Part shown: in pieces, positions 1-8,022 of the stretch | How the letters are laid out: each line of letters starts with the position of its first letter | Numbering within the stretch: the stretch's first letter is position 1 | From: Thermodesulfatator sp. | Lineage (GTDB): Bacteria; Desulfobacterota; Thermodesulfobacteria; Thermodesulfobacteriales; Thermodesulfobacteriaceae | Length of the DNA: 11,145 nucleotides | Assembly: GCA_027036915.1 (NCBI GenBank) | Contig: JALWCD010000085.1 | Coordinates: forward strand, 1 to 11,145 | Direction: 5' to 3' | Notes under the pieces: model-generated | The model's database searches: none | What the model was told of the DNA's origin: nothing | Seen by the model: the letters and a program-made list of their open reading frames with translations, nothing else | Program-made: the position numbers and the translations under genes

Positions 1-3000
1 CTTATAGGTTGCGAATTCTACGTGGCCCCGGGGTCGCGCTTCGAGAAAAAGGCCAAAAGCGCGCACGAGGCCGGCTACCACCTGGTACTTCTGGCCATGA
101 ACGAGACCGGCTACCGGAATCTCTTAAAACTCGCCACCCGGGCCCATTTTGAGGGTTTCTACTGGAAGCCCCGTATAGACAAGGAGTTGCTCGCCGAACA
201 CAACGAGGGGCTCATCGCCCTTTCGGCCTGTCTTCACGGAGAGATTCCGGCGGCCATCCTTTCCGGGGATCGGGATCGGGCCCTGGAACTAATCCGTACC
301 TACAGCCGCCTTTTCCCCGGGCGTTTTTACCTTGAGATTCAGGAAAACGGCCTTGCCGAGCAGAAAAAGGTAAACGAGATTCTCCTTGAGATGGCTGAGG
401 ATCTCGGGCTTCCGGTGGTGGCCACCAACGACTGCCATTTTCTTTCCCCGGAGGACGCTTTTGCCCACGAGGTCCTCCTCTGTATCCAGACCGGAAAGAC
501 CCTTTCCGACGAAAACCGTTTCCGCTTCGAGACCGACCAGGTTTATCTCGCCTCGCCGGAGGAGATGGTCGCCCGCTTCCGGGATTATCCCGAGGAGGTA
601 ATCACCAACACCCTGGAGATCGCCGAACGCATCAACCTGGAATTAAAGCTAGGGGAACACCGTTTCCCGGTCTATCCCCTTCCCCCGGGAAAGACCTACG
701 AGGAAATCTTTGAGGAAAAGGCCCGGGCGGGGTTTGAGAGGCGTCTTGCGGAACTCAAAAGTGGACCGGGGCTTGCGGCCCCGGAGGCCGAGTACCGGGA
801 ACGCCTGGACTATGAGATCGAAGTCATCAAAAAGAAGGGTTTTGCGAGCTACTTTCTCATCGTGGCGGACTTTATTGAATGGGCCCGGAGCCGGGGCATC
901 CCGGTAGGGCCGGGGCGAGGCTCTGCCGCCGGAAGCCTGGTGGCCTACTCCATGGGGATCACCAATCTTGACCCCCTGCGCTACGGCCTCCTCTTTGAGA
1001 GATTCCTCAATGTGGAAAGGACCAGCCTCCCGGACATTGACGTGGACTTCTGCATGCAGCGCCGGGACGAGGTCATCGACTACGTACGAAAGAAATACGG
1101 CGGTAAGGAATACGTGGCTCAGATCGCGACCTTCGGGCAGCTCAAGGCCCGGGCCGTGGTGCGAGACGTGGGCCGGGCGCTGGGGTTCAAACCCAAGGAG
1201 ATAGACCCCATCGCCAAACTCATCCCCGAAGGGCCGGATGTGAGCCTGGAGAAGGCCCTCTCCGCGGAGCCGCGCCTTCGCGAGCTTGCGGAAAAGGACG
1301 AACGGGTGGCAAGACTCTTTGCCATCGCCCGGGCCCTTGAGGGACTTCCCCGACATCCCTCCATCCATGCCGCAGGGGTGGTCATTGCCGACCGTCCCTT
1401 AACCGAATACCTCCCCCTGATGAAGGGTGAAAAGGGCGAGATCGTCACCCAGTTTGACATGAAGGTCGTGGAAAAGATCGGCCTCATCAAGTTTGACTTT
1501 CTGGGACTCAAGACCCTGACCATCATTGATCAAACGCTAAAGCTCATCCGCCAATACTACGACAGGGAGATAGACCTCAACGCCATCCCGCTGGATGACG
1601 AAAAGACCTTCGAGCTTCTCCGCCGCGGGGAGACCGAGGGGGTGTTCCAGCTGGAATCCTCGGGGATGAAGGACCTTCTTCGGCGGCTTTCCCCCACGGA
1701 CTTTAACGACCTCATCGCGGTGCTGGCCCTTTACCGACCGGGGCCGCTTGAGTCCGGGATGGTGGAGCAATACATCGAGGTCAAGCACGGGCGCCGCAAA
1801 CCGGACTATCTTCATCCCAGGCTGGAACCCATCCTGCGCGAGACCTACGGGGTGATCCTCTACCAGGAACAGGTGATGAAGATCGCCCAGGAGCTTGCGG
1901 GCTATAGCCTGGGCGAGGCCGACATCCTGCGCAAGGCCATGGGCAAAAAGATTCCGGAGGTGATGGCCGAGCAGCGCGAGCGTTTCGTTTCCGGAGCTGT
2001 GGAACGGGGCATCGACCGCGGACTTGCGGAACACATCTTTGACCTCATGGAGAAGTTTGCGGGCTACGGATTCAACAAGAGTCATTCCGCAGCCTACGCC
2101 CTGGTGGCCTACCAGACCGCCTATCTCAAGGCCCACTACCCCCTGTGCTACATGGCGGCCCTTCTCTCCTACGAAATGGGGAAGGCCGAGGAGGTCATGA
2201 AATACGTGGCGGTCTGCCGTCGGATGGGCATCGAGGTCCTTCCGCCGGATGTGAACGCCAGCGGCGTGAGTTTCGGCATTGAGGGGGAGGGAATTCGCTA
2301 TGGACTTGCGGCGGTAAAGAACGTGGGAGTCGCGGCCGCGGAAGAGATCGTCAGAGAAAGGGAGGAGAAAGGGCCGTATCGTTCCTTTGCGGACTTTTGC
2401 CTGCGGGTTGACCCGGGAAGGGTGAACAAGAGGGTGCTTGAGGCCCTGGTGAAGGCCGGGGCCTTTGATGCCCTGGAACCCAATCGGGCTTTTCTGCTTC
2501 ACAATCTTGAGGCTGTAATGGACTGGGCCCACCGGGAACGCGAGGCCCGTACGCGGGGTCAGATATCCATCTTCGATCTCGGAGGGCCGAGCGGTTCCTC
2601 CTCGGGCCCCAGACTTGAGGAGGTGCCGGACTGGGAGCCGGAGGAAAGGTTGCTCCGGGAGCGGGAGGCCCTGGGTTTTTATCTTACGGGGCATCCCCTT
2701 TCGGTCTGGAAGGAATGGCTCTCTGCGGTCACCCCTTATACGGTCTCGAACCTGGCTCAGGCCCCGGAAGGGCAGAAAATCTATCTCGGAGCCGCTCTCG
2801 GAACCATCAAGACCAAGAACACCCGTCGGGGAGAAAAAATGGCCTTCGTACAGCTTGAGGATGGGGAATCCGTGGCCGAAGCCATCGTCTTTCCCGAGGT
2901 CTACGCCCGTTCCCTGGAATTTCTGGAGGAGGGCCGTCTGGTTCTGGTCCGGGGCACGGTGGAGAAGGAGGAGGGAAACCCGCGGGTTCTGGTGGAGGAT

Positions 3001-3276
3001 TTGCGTCCCCTCTCTAAGGCACCGGAGGATCTTTCCGGAAGGGTGGTCCTGGCCCTTAAGGCCGAAGGACTGAGCGTCCGGGATCTTGAGGCCCTCCGCG
3101 CCGTGCTTTCCGAAAGCCACGGCCCCTGCGAGATCAACCTCGAGCTGGTCTTTCGGGAGGGAATCGTTCGCATAGACCTGAACGGGGCCTTCCGGATCGC
3201 CCTGCGGCCGGAACTGGTGACCGAGGCCCGTCGTTTTCTGGGGGATAGACTCCTGGGTTTCCGCCTGGAGACTTAA
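1..3276 (+). CDS. dnaE: DNA polymerase III subunit alpha, 5'-truncated by window edge
   Basis: This is the replicative polymerase catalytic subunit (C-family, DnaE1 type). The reading frame is open from base 1, and the first residues (IGCEFYVAPGSRF) are internal PHP-domain sequence, so the true start lies upstream. A GTG at position 22 is not the start. The window holds 1091 residues: the rest of the PHP domain (to about 220), the polymerase core with GPGRGS (303-308), and the catalytic aspartates D345 and D347 in PDIDVDF and D499 in FDFLGL. The 345-to-499 spacing equals that of E. coli D401 and D555, implying that about 56 N-terminal residues are missing. Further on are the AGYGFNKSHSAAYA motif, a helix-hairpin-helix region near 765-830, an OB fold near 926-1004 and a short C-terminal tau-binding-like domain. 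It ends in TAA, sharing TTAA with the convergent glyS stop. No frameshift is seen. Confidence 0.98.
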   Translation, partial: LIGCEFYVAPGSRFEKKAKSAHEAGYHLVLLAMNETGYRNLLKLATRAHFEGFYWKPRIDKELLAEHNEGLIALSACLHGEIPAAILSGDRDRALELIRTYSRLFPGRFYLEIQENGLAEQKKVNEILLEMAEDLGLPVVATNDCHFLSPEDAFAHEVLLCIQTGKTLSDENRFRFETDQVYLASPEEMVARFRDYPEEVITNTLEIAERINLELKLGEHRFPVYPLPPGKTYEEIFEEKARAGFERRLAELKSGPGLAAPEAEYRERLDYEIEVIKKKGFASYFLIVADFIEWARSRGIPVGPGRGSAAGSLVAYSMGITNLDPLRYGLLFERFLNVERTSLPDIDVDFCMQRRDEVIDYVRKKYGGKEYVAQIATFGQLKARAVVRDVGRALGFKPKEIDPIAKLIPEGPDVSLEKALSAEPRLRELAEKDERVARLFAIARALEGLPRHPSIHAAGVVIADRPLTEYLPLMKGEKGEIVTQFDMKVVEKIGLIKFDFLGLKTLTIIDQTLKLIRQYYDREIDLNAIPLDDEKTFELLRRGETEGVFQLESSGMKDLLRRLSPTDFNDLIAVLALYRPGPLESGMVEQYIEVKHGRRKPDYLHPRLEPILRETYGVILYQEQVMKIAQELAGYSLGEADILRKAMGKKIPEVMAEQRERFVSGAVERGIDRGLAEHIFDLMEKFAGYGFNKSHSAAYALVAYQTAYLKAHYPLCYMAALLSYEMGKAEEVMKYVAVCRRMGIEVLPPDVNASGVSFGIEGEGIRYGLAAVKNVGVAAAEEIVREREEKGPYRSFADFCLRVDPGRVNKRVLEALVKAGAFDALEPNRAFLLHNLEAVMDWAHREREARTRGQISIFDLGGPSGSSSGPRLEEVPDWEPEERLLREREALGFYLTGHPLSVWKEWLSAVTPYTVSNLAQAPEGQKIYLGAALGTIKTKNTRRGEKMAFVQLEDGESVAEAIVFPEVYARSLEFLEEGRLVLVRGTVEKEEGNPRVLVEDLRPLSKAPEDLSGRVVLALKAEGLSVRDLEALRAVLSESHGPCEINLELVFREGIVRIDLNGAFRIALRPELVTEARRFLGDRLLGFRLET

Positions 3277-5363
3277 CGAGTGTATTCCGAAAGATCGAGC
3301 TCCGAAAGATCCGCCACCCGCAGGAAAAGTTCGGCCATCTCCTGGAGAAGCCCCAGGCGATTTTCCCGGACCTCCCGGTCCTCGACCATGACGAAGACCT
3401 CGTCGAAAAAGCGGTCGATGGGCTTTTTGAGACGGGTAAACTGCTTCAGGGCTTCCTCATAGCGGCCCGCGGAAAGCAGAGGTTCAACCCTTTCCCGGAC
3501 CTCCAGGAAGGCCTGCCAGAGGTCCTTTTCGGCCGGTTCTTGGAGAAGTTCTTCCCGAACGGCGTAACGCTGTTCGAGTTTCTTGACCATGTTCATCACC
3601 CGTTTGAAGGCCACGGCCAGAGCCGCAAAATCCGGCCCCTCCCTTACGGCGTGCAAGGCCGAAAGCCTTCTTCTCACCTCCTCCGGATCGTCAGATCCCA
3701 CCCGAAGCACGGCCCGCACCTCATCAAGGGGAAACCCCTGGCTCACGAATTCCCCCTCAAGTCGCCTTTCCATGAAGGAAAGAAGCTCGGAGAGGACCTC
3801 GGCCTCGCGGGCACGAAGAAGCCCCTTTTCCGCAAGCATCCAGAGGGCAAAGGAGAAGACCTCACGCAGGGAGAGGGATAGGCGGTGATGGAGCAGGGTC
3901 CGAAGGAGGCCGTAGGCCGCACGCCTTAAGCCGTAAGGGTCCGAAGCCCCGGAGGGCCTTTCTCCCACGGCAAAGAAGGCCGAAAGGGTGTCTATCTTTT
4001 CCGCAAGGGAGAGGATGATCCCCACCTCCGTTTCGGCCACCCGGTCCTCGGCCCCGCGGGGAAGGTACTGTTCAAAGAGGGCCTCGGCCACCTCCGGGTC
4101 CTCTCCGTCCTTTAAGGCGTAAAGGCGGCCCATCACCCCCTGAAGCGAGGGAAACTCCCCCACCACCTCGGTCACGAGATCGGCCTTGGAAAGCTCCGCC
4201 GCCCGCAGGGCTAAAGGCTTCTTTTCCGGAAAAAGGAGCCCGGAAAGATAACCGGAGAGGGCCTTTAGGCGCTCGGTCTTTTCCGCAAGGGTCCCGAGGA
4301 GGGCGTGATAGACCACTCCGGAAAGCTCCTTAACCCTTTCGGAAAGACGGACCTCAAGGTCCCTTTGCCAGTAGAAGCGCGCGTCCTCAAGGCGGGCCCG
4401 AAGCACCCTTTCGTGTCCCCGGCGAAGGACCTCCGGGTCGCGCGGGCGGTTGTTGTTCACGGAGACAAAGGCCGGAAGAAGCCGCCCCTTCGGATTTCGC
4501 ACCGCAAAGTACTTCTGATGCTCCCGCATGGCGGTGATGATGAGGGGTTCGGGAAGCTCAAGATATTCCTCGGGGAAACTTCCGGAGAGGGCGAAGGGAT
4601 ACTCCACCAGGTTGGCGTTTTCGGAAAGGAGATCCGGGTCCTCCTCGGGAAGGCCTCCGGCCTCTTTTGCCGCGCGGGCCACCTCCTCCCGCGTTCGCCG
4701 GAGCCTTTCCTCCGGGTCGGCAAGGACGAAGGCCTTGCGGAGCTTTTCAAAGTAATCCTCAAGCCCAGAAACCTCTACGGGGCCGGGGGAAAGGAAGCGG
4801 TGCCCGTAGGTGAAACGATCGCTTCGCACCCCGGCCACCTCAAGGGGAACCACCTCTCCCCCGTAAAGGGCGAGCAACCAGCGGATGGGCCGGGCGAAGC
4901 GGAAATCGTGGCTTCCCCAGCGCATGGTCTTCGGAAAATGGATGCGGGAAAGAAGCCCGGTGAGGATCTCGGGAAGGAGTTCCCTTGTGTCCCGGCCGGG
5001 GATCCTCTTTTCCACGAAAAGGTATTCCCCCTTGGGGGTTTCCTTGATCCGGATGGCCGAAAGGTCCACCCCCTGTTTCCTGGCAAATCCTAAGGCCGCA
5101 GGCGTGGGGTTTCCGGCCTCATCAAAGGCCACCCTCTTCGGCGGCCCCTGGCTCTCCTCCACCCGGTCGGGCTGGCGTTCGGCAAGATCGGCCACGAAAA
5201 GCGTAAGCCTGCGCGGGGTGCCGAGAGTCCTTATCCCGGAGAAGGAAAGACCGGCCGCGGACAGGGCCCTTTCCGCCTCCTCGGCAAGGGACCTTAAGGC
5301 CGGCTCTATGAAACGCGCCGGAAGCTCCTCGCAGCCCACCTCCAAAAGCAGATCCTTCCCCAT
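3273..5363 (-). CDS. glyS: Glycyl-tRNA synthetase beta subunit
   Basis: This is the beta subunit of the bacterial alpha2beta2 glycyl-tRNA synthetase. It recognises tRNA-Gly, while GlyQ carries the aminoacylation site; the enzyme is cytoplasmic. The 696 residues match the family (about 690). Visible signatures are LLLEVGCEELPARF at the N terminus, FPKTMRWG (about 143-150), FARPIRWLLAL (156-166), ENANLVEYP (248-256), REHQKYF (280-286), and a C-terminal DALR-like anticodon-binding region with DEVFVMVEDREVRENRL. The ATG at 5363 is chosen over the adjacent in-frame GTG at 5366 because GGGAGG then sits 5 nt upstream; from GTG there would be no spacer. It lies 12 nt after hicA and last in the minus-strand run. 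The Shine-Dalgarno sequence is part of a 17-bp repeat also present at the end of glyQ. The 3' end overlaps dnaE by 4 bp. Confidence 0.97.
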   Translation of the reverse strand: MGKDLLLEVGCEELPARFIEPALRSLAEEAERALSAAGLSFSGIRTLGTPRRLTLFVADLAERQPDRVEESQGPPKRVAFDEAGNPTPAALGFARKQGVDLSAIRIKETPKGEYLFVEKRIPGRDTRELLPEILTGLLSRIHFPKTMRWGSHDFRFARPIRWLLALYGGEVVPLEVAGVRSDRFTYGHRFLSPGPVEVSGLEDYFEKLRKAFVLADPEERLRRTREEVARAAKEAGGLPEEDPDLLSENANLVEYPFALSGSFPEEYLELPEPLIITAMREHQKYFAVRNPKGRLLPAFVSVNNNRPRDPEVLRRGHERVLRARLEDARFYWQRDLEVRLSERVKELSGVVYHALLGTLAEKTERLKALSGYLSGLLFPEKKPLALRAAELSKADLVTEVVGEFPSLQGVMGRLYALKDGEDPEVAEALFEQYLPRGAEDRVAETEVGIILSLAEKIDTLSAFFAVGERPSGASDPYGLRRAAYGLLRTLLHHRLSLSLREVFSFALWMLAEKGLLRAREAEVLSELLSFMERRLEGEFVSQGFPLDEVRAVLRVGSDDPEEVRRRLSALHAVREGPDFAALAVAFKRVMNMVKKLEQRYAVREELLQEPAEKDLWQAFLEVRERVEPLLSAGRYEEALKQFTRLKKPIDRFFDEVFVMVEDREVRENRLGLLQEMAELFLRVADLSELDLSEYTR

Positions 5364-5379
5364 CACCTCCTCCCTTCAA
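5363..5379. repeat. 17-bp direct repeat, copy 1 (hicA/glyS junction)
   Basis: The plus-strand sequence tcacctcctcccttcaa is identical to 5871-5887. Read on the minus strand it covers the hicA TGA stop, the Shine-Dalgarno sequence of glyS and the first base of the glyS ATG. Identity stops exactly at both edges (position 5362 against 5870, and 5380 against 5888). With the second copy it brackets hicBA; the repeat period is 508 bp. Confidence 0.9.
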
Positions 5380-5609
5380 CTCACTTCTTCAAGCAGGCGG
5401 AAATAATCCTCCCTGCTCATTCCCACGGTGCGCATATTATTTTTGATGATCTCCACCTCCACTTCTTCATACTCCGGAATAACCACCACTCTTTTAGCCC
5501 CGGGACATTTCAAGATATGATGCGAACCCTTTTTGCGAAGGTATTGACATCCCCAGCGCTCAAAGATCTTGACCAGGATTTTCCAGGAGATCGGTCTTAA
5601 GCGCGGCAT
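5376..5609 (-). CDS. hicA: HicA-family mRNA interferase toxin
   Basis: This 77-residue protein resembles HicA toxins, which are small double-stranded-RNA-binding-fold ribonucleases that cleave mRNA and are neutralised by HicB. Diagnostic features are the N-terminal helix (ISWKILVKIFERWGC), the central KKGSHHIL with the expected catalytic histidine H30, a beta-strand pair (KRVVVIPEYEEVEV), and the C-terminal helix IIKNNMRTVGMSREDYFRLLEE typical of the family. The length is normal and no residue is obviously lost, so it may be active; that is an inference. The start codon lies inside the end of hicB (13-bp overlap) and lacks a strong Shine-Dalgarno sequence, which suggests translation coupled to hicB and toxin made only when antitoxin is translated. 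It lies 12 nt upstream of glyS on the same strand. Confidence 0.86.
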   Translation of the reverse strand: MPRLRPISWKILVKIFERWGCQYLRKKGSHHILKCPGAKRVVVIPEYEEVEVEIIKNNMRTVGMSREDYFRLLEEVS

Positions 5610-5866
5610 TCGCAGGAAACGGCCGTCTTTTCCACGGCTATGAATTCCGGTCCCGAAGCCCTCTCTACCTCATATCCGCATTCCGCAAGGTAATCCTCAA
5701 GCACTCCTTCCCGGGCCATCTCTTCAAACTGGATCTCTATGACCTCCATAAGATTTTTCCTGGCTTCCTCCGGGGATCGGCCCTGAGAGACGAAATCCAG
5801 CTCTACCGCCCGGGCAATGTACCACTTCCCTTTACGGAGAATTTCTATGGTCACCGGGATCTTCAT
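5597..5866 (-). CDS. hicB: HicB-family antitoxin (short form)
   Basis: This 89-residue protein resembles the HicB antitoxin fold: a beta-rich N terminus (MKIPVTIEILRKGKWYIARA, then VELDFVSQGRS) followed by the helix PEEARKNLMEVIEIQFEEM. Its partner is the adjacent HicA. An ATG at 5866 was chosen because AGGAGG lies 7 nt upstream and HicB homology begins here; a longer frame to 5914 would run into glyQ. The C-terminal tail (residues 52-89, acidic, with SCEC near the end) shows no helix-turn-helix or ribbon-helix-helix motif, so self-repression by DNA binding is not evident. The pair may simply follow the transcription of the glyQ operon. It starts 4 nt after the glyQ stop and uses a Shine-Dalgarno sequence encoded in the last codons of glyQ. 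The order antitoxin then toxin is one of the two known for hic loci. Confidence 0.82.
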   Translation of the reverse strand: MKIPVTIEILRKGKWYIARAVELDFVSQGRSPEEARKNLMEVIEIQFEEMAREGVLEDYLAECGYEVERASGPEFIAVEKTAVSCECRA

Positions 5867-5870
5867 TTTC

Positions 5871-6713
<843 letters not shown>

Positions 6714-6724
6714 CCGGCCTCCTC

Positions 6725-7135
6725 CTATCGAGCGGCCTTTAAAACCAGGGAAACCCTTCCCCCGGCCGCCGGAAGATCCAGGCTCAGATTCGGAGAAATC
6801 CTCACTATTCGGTGGCTCCCAGGTACCCTTTTGAAACGCCATTTTCGGGCCGGGAGCCGAACCTCCCTTTCTCCCTCCGGGGTAAAGAAGATAATACGAT
6901 CTTTGCGAATTTGAAAGCGATAAGTGAGCTTCCGGCCGTTTTCGAAGAGGAGAGCCAGCCGAAAGGACACGCCTGAAGAAGGATCGATCAGGTAATTTTC
7001 AAGCTCATAGGTTTCCTTTGAGTCGGCGGGAAAGTAGTAAGCTTTGAGGATCCTGAACTGGCGGGCCGTGCAATCTCCGGCCCAGGCAGAAACCAGAAGC
7101 CCCACCATCAGCCACAGTCCGGTAAGGATCCTCAT
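6725..7135 (-). CDS. Small exported protein of unknown function
   Basis: I do not recognise this 136-residue protein. It has a clear Sec signal peptide: MRIL, then a hydrophobic stretch (residues 5-16), with a probable signal peptidase I site after SAWA at residue 19. The mature part (about 117 residues) is rich in alternating hydrophobic and charged residues, suggesting a beta-rich domain, with one cysteine at position 22. There is no lipobox before that cysteine (AGDC), so a lipoprotein is unlikely. Aromatic and basic residues are common ([19 protein letters not shown]). AGGAGGT lies 7 nt before the ATG. It is the first gene of the minus-strand run and is separated from glyQ by 11 nt, so it is probably co-transcribed with the glycyl-tRNA synthetase genes although an envelope location gives no obvious link. 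The reading frame, signal peptide and ribosome site make it a credible gene. Confidence 0.8.
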   Translation of the reverse strand: MRILTGLWLMVGLLVSAWAGDCTARQFRILKAYYFPADSKETYELENYLIDPSSGVSFRLALLFENGRKLTYRFQIRKDRIIFFTPEGEREVRLPARKWRFKRVPGSHRIVRISPNLSLDLPAAGGRVSLVLKAAR

Positions 7136-7185
7136 GGCTCAGACCTCCTGGTTAAAATATGGTTATTCTTGATCGATTTTTTAAA

Positions 7186-7214
7186 AATATACCGGGGCCG
7201 ATCCGGCTTGAAAA
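7186..7214 (-). promoter_or_regulatory. Sigma70-type promoter of the exported protein-glyQ-hicBA-glyS run
   Basis: On the minus strand TTTTCA (7209-7214) is followed after 17 bp by TATATT (7186-7191). The -10 matches the consensus at five of six bases and the -35 at four of six, with ideal spacing. Transcription would start near 7179, giving a leader of about 44 nt before the ATG at 7135. It is the best candidate upstream of the five-gene run. Confidence 0.5.
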
Positions 7215-7221
7215 TGGGGGC

Positions 7222-7249
7222 TTCGTTCGCCAAAGATCAAAGGTATAGT
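7222..7249 (+). promoter_or_regulatory. Possible trmJ promoter with a near-leaderless start
   Basis: TATAGT at 7244-7249 matches five of six -10 consensus bases. The -35 at 7222-7227 (ttcgtt, 16-bp spacing) is poor. A start site near 7255 would leave only a few bases before the trmJ ATG at 7258. This would fit the absence of a well-spaced Shine-Dalgarno sequence. Support is limited. Confidence 0.3.
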
Positions 7250-7257
7250 GAAGGGGT

Positions 7258-8022
7258 ATGCAGGTACGGGTTAAGACCAAAAAACTCAAAACTCGACTGG
7301 AGAATCTGGCGGTGGTCCTGGTGGAGACCCTTTATCCGGAAAACATCGGGGCCGCGGCCCGGGCCTGCGCCAACTTCGGAGTCCCGAACCTCATCCTGGT
7401 GCGCCCCAGGGACCTCACCCCGGAGAAGATGCGGGCCATGGCCACAAGAAGCGGACTTCCGATCCTGGAAAAAATGAGGATCTACGAGGATCTCGTCTCG
7501 GCCCTTTCCGACTTTCATTACGTGGTGGGGACCACCGCCCGGCTCGGAAAACAGCGCAAGGTTCACGAGACCGTAAGGGAGATCGTCCCCCGCATCGTGG
7601 ACCTCTCCCAGCAAAACCGGGTGGCCTTCCTTTTCGGAAACGAAAAATGGGGGCTCACCAACGAGGACCTCTACCACTGTCACACCGTGGTCACCATCCC
7701 CACCACCGAGGCCGCAAGCTTAAACGTGGCCCAGGCGGTGGTCATCGTCCTTTACGAGATGTTCTGCGCCTCGGCCGAGGTGGAAATGCCCAGGCCGCGG
7801 CTTGCCACGGTAAAAGAACTTGAGGTCATGTACGAGATCATCCGGGAGACCCTGAAGCGCATAGACTACATCCCTCACGAAAACGAGACCCTCTGGATGA
7901 CCACCATAAGGCGTTTCCTTTCCCGCCTTGATCTTACGGCCCAGGAGGTGCGGGTCATTCAGGGCTTCTGCAAACAACTCCTCTGGGCCCTTGAGCATTC
8001 CGGAAAACCTACTTCCTCTTAA
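7258..8022 (+). CDS. trmJ: TrmJ-type tRNA 2'-O-methyltransferase (SPOUT family)
   Basis: This is predicted to use S-adenosylmethionine to methylate a ribose 2'-OH, most likely at position 32 in the tRNA anticodon loop. The 254 residues fit TrmJ (E. coli 246). SPOUT trefoil-knot signatures are visible: motif 1 VETLYPENIGAAARA (22-36), GTTARL (91-96), motif 2 FLFGNEKWGLTNEDL (124-138) and motif 3 IPTTEAASLNVAQAVVIVLYE (147-167). A C-terminal helical extension (about 172-254, with RRFLSRLDLTAQEVRVIQGF) is typical of TrmJ. An in-frame TGA 9 bases upstream forces the start at the ATG at 7258 or later; GAAGGGG sits almost against it, so the ribosome site is poorly spaced. The N terminus has about 13 extra basic residues before the usual start of homology. 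The 3' end overlaps rlmD tail to tail by 14 bp. The exact tRNA target is inferred; other TrmH-like methyltransferases are the alternative. Confidence 0.87.
   Translation: MQVRVKTKKLKTRLENLAVVLVETLYPENIGAAARACANFGVPNLILVRPRDLTPEKMRAMATRSGLPILEKMRIYEDLVSALSDFHYVVGTTARLGKQRKVHETVREIVPRIVDLSQQNRVAFLFGNEKWGLTNEDLYHCHTVVTIPTTEAASLNVAQAVVIVLYEMFCASAEVEMPRPRLATVKELEVMYEIIRETLKRIDYIPHENETLWMTTIRRFLSRLDLTAQEVRVIQGFCKQLLWALEHSGKPTSS

Noticed and set aside
1537..3120. Long open frame (527 codons) antisense to dnaE
   Set aside because: It mirrors the GC-rich coding frame of dnaE, resembles no known protein, and lies wholly within a clearly conserved gene.
4305..5093. Open frame of 262 codons antisense to glyS
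   Set aside because: It is a shadow of glyS codon bias, with low-complexity translation and no family motif.
5364..5366. GTG as the glyS start
   Set aside because: It directly abuts the Shine-Dalgarno sequence, leaving no spacer. The next codon ATG has proper spacing, and the GlyS family start fits it equally.
6714..6842. 43-residue N-terminal extension of GlyQ
   Set aside because: It lies over the end of the exported-protein gene and is rich in Gly, Ser and Pro; the GlyQ family begins at MYFQDLI with AGGAGGAGG just upstream.
7070..7135. Lipoprotein signal in the exported protein
   Set aside because: The cysteine at residue 22 is preceded by Ala-Gly-Asp, which is not a lipobox, and a signal peptidase I site fits better.
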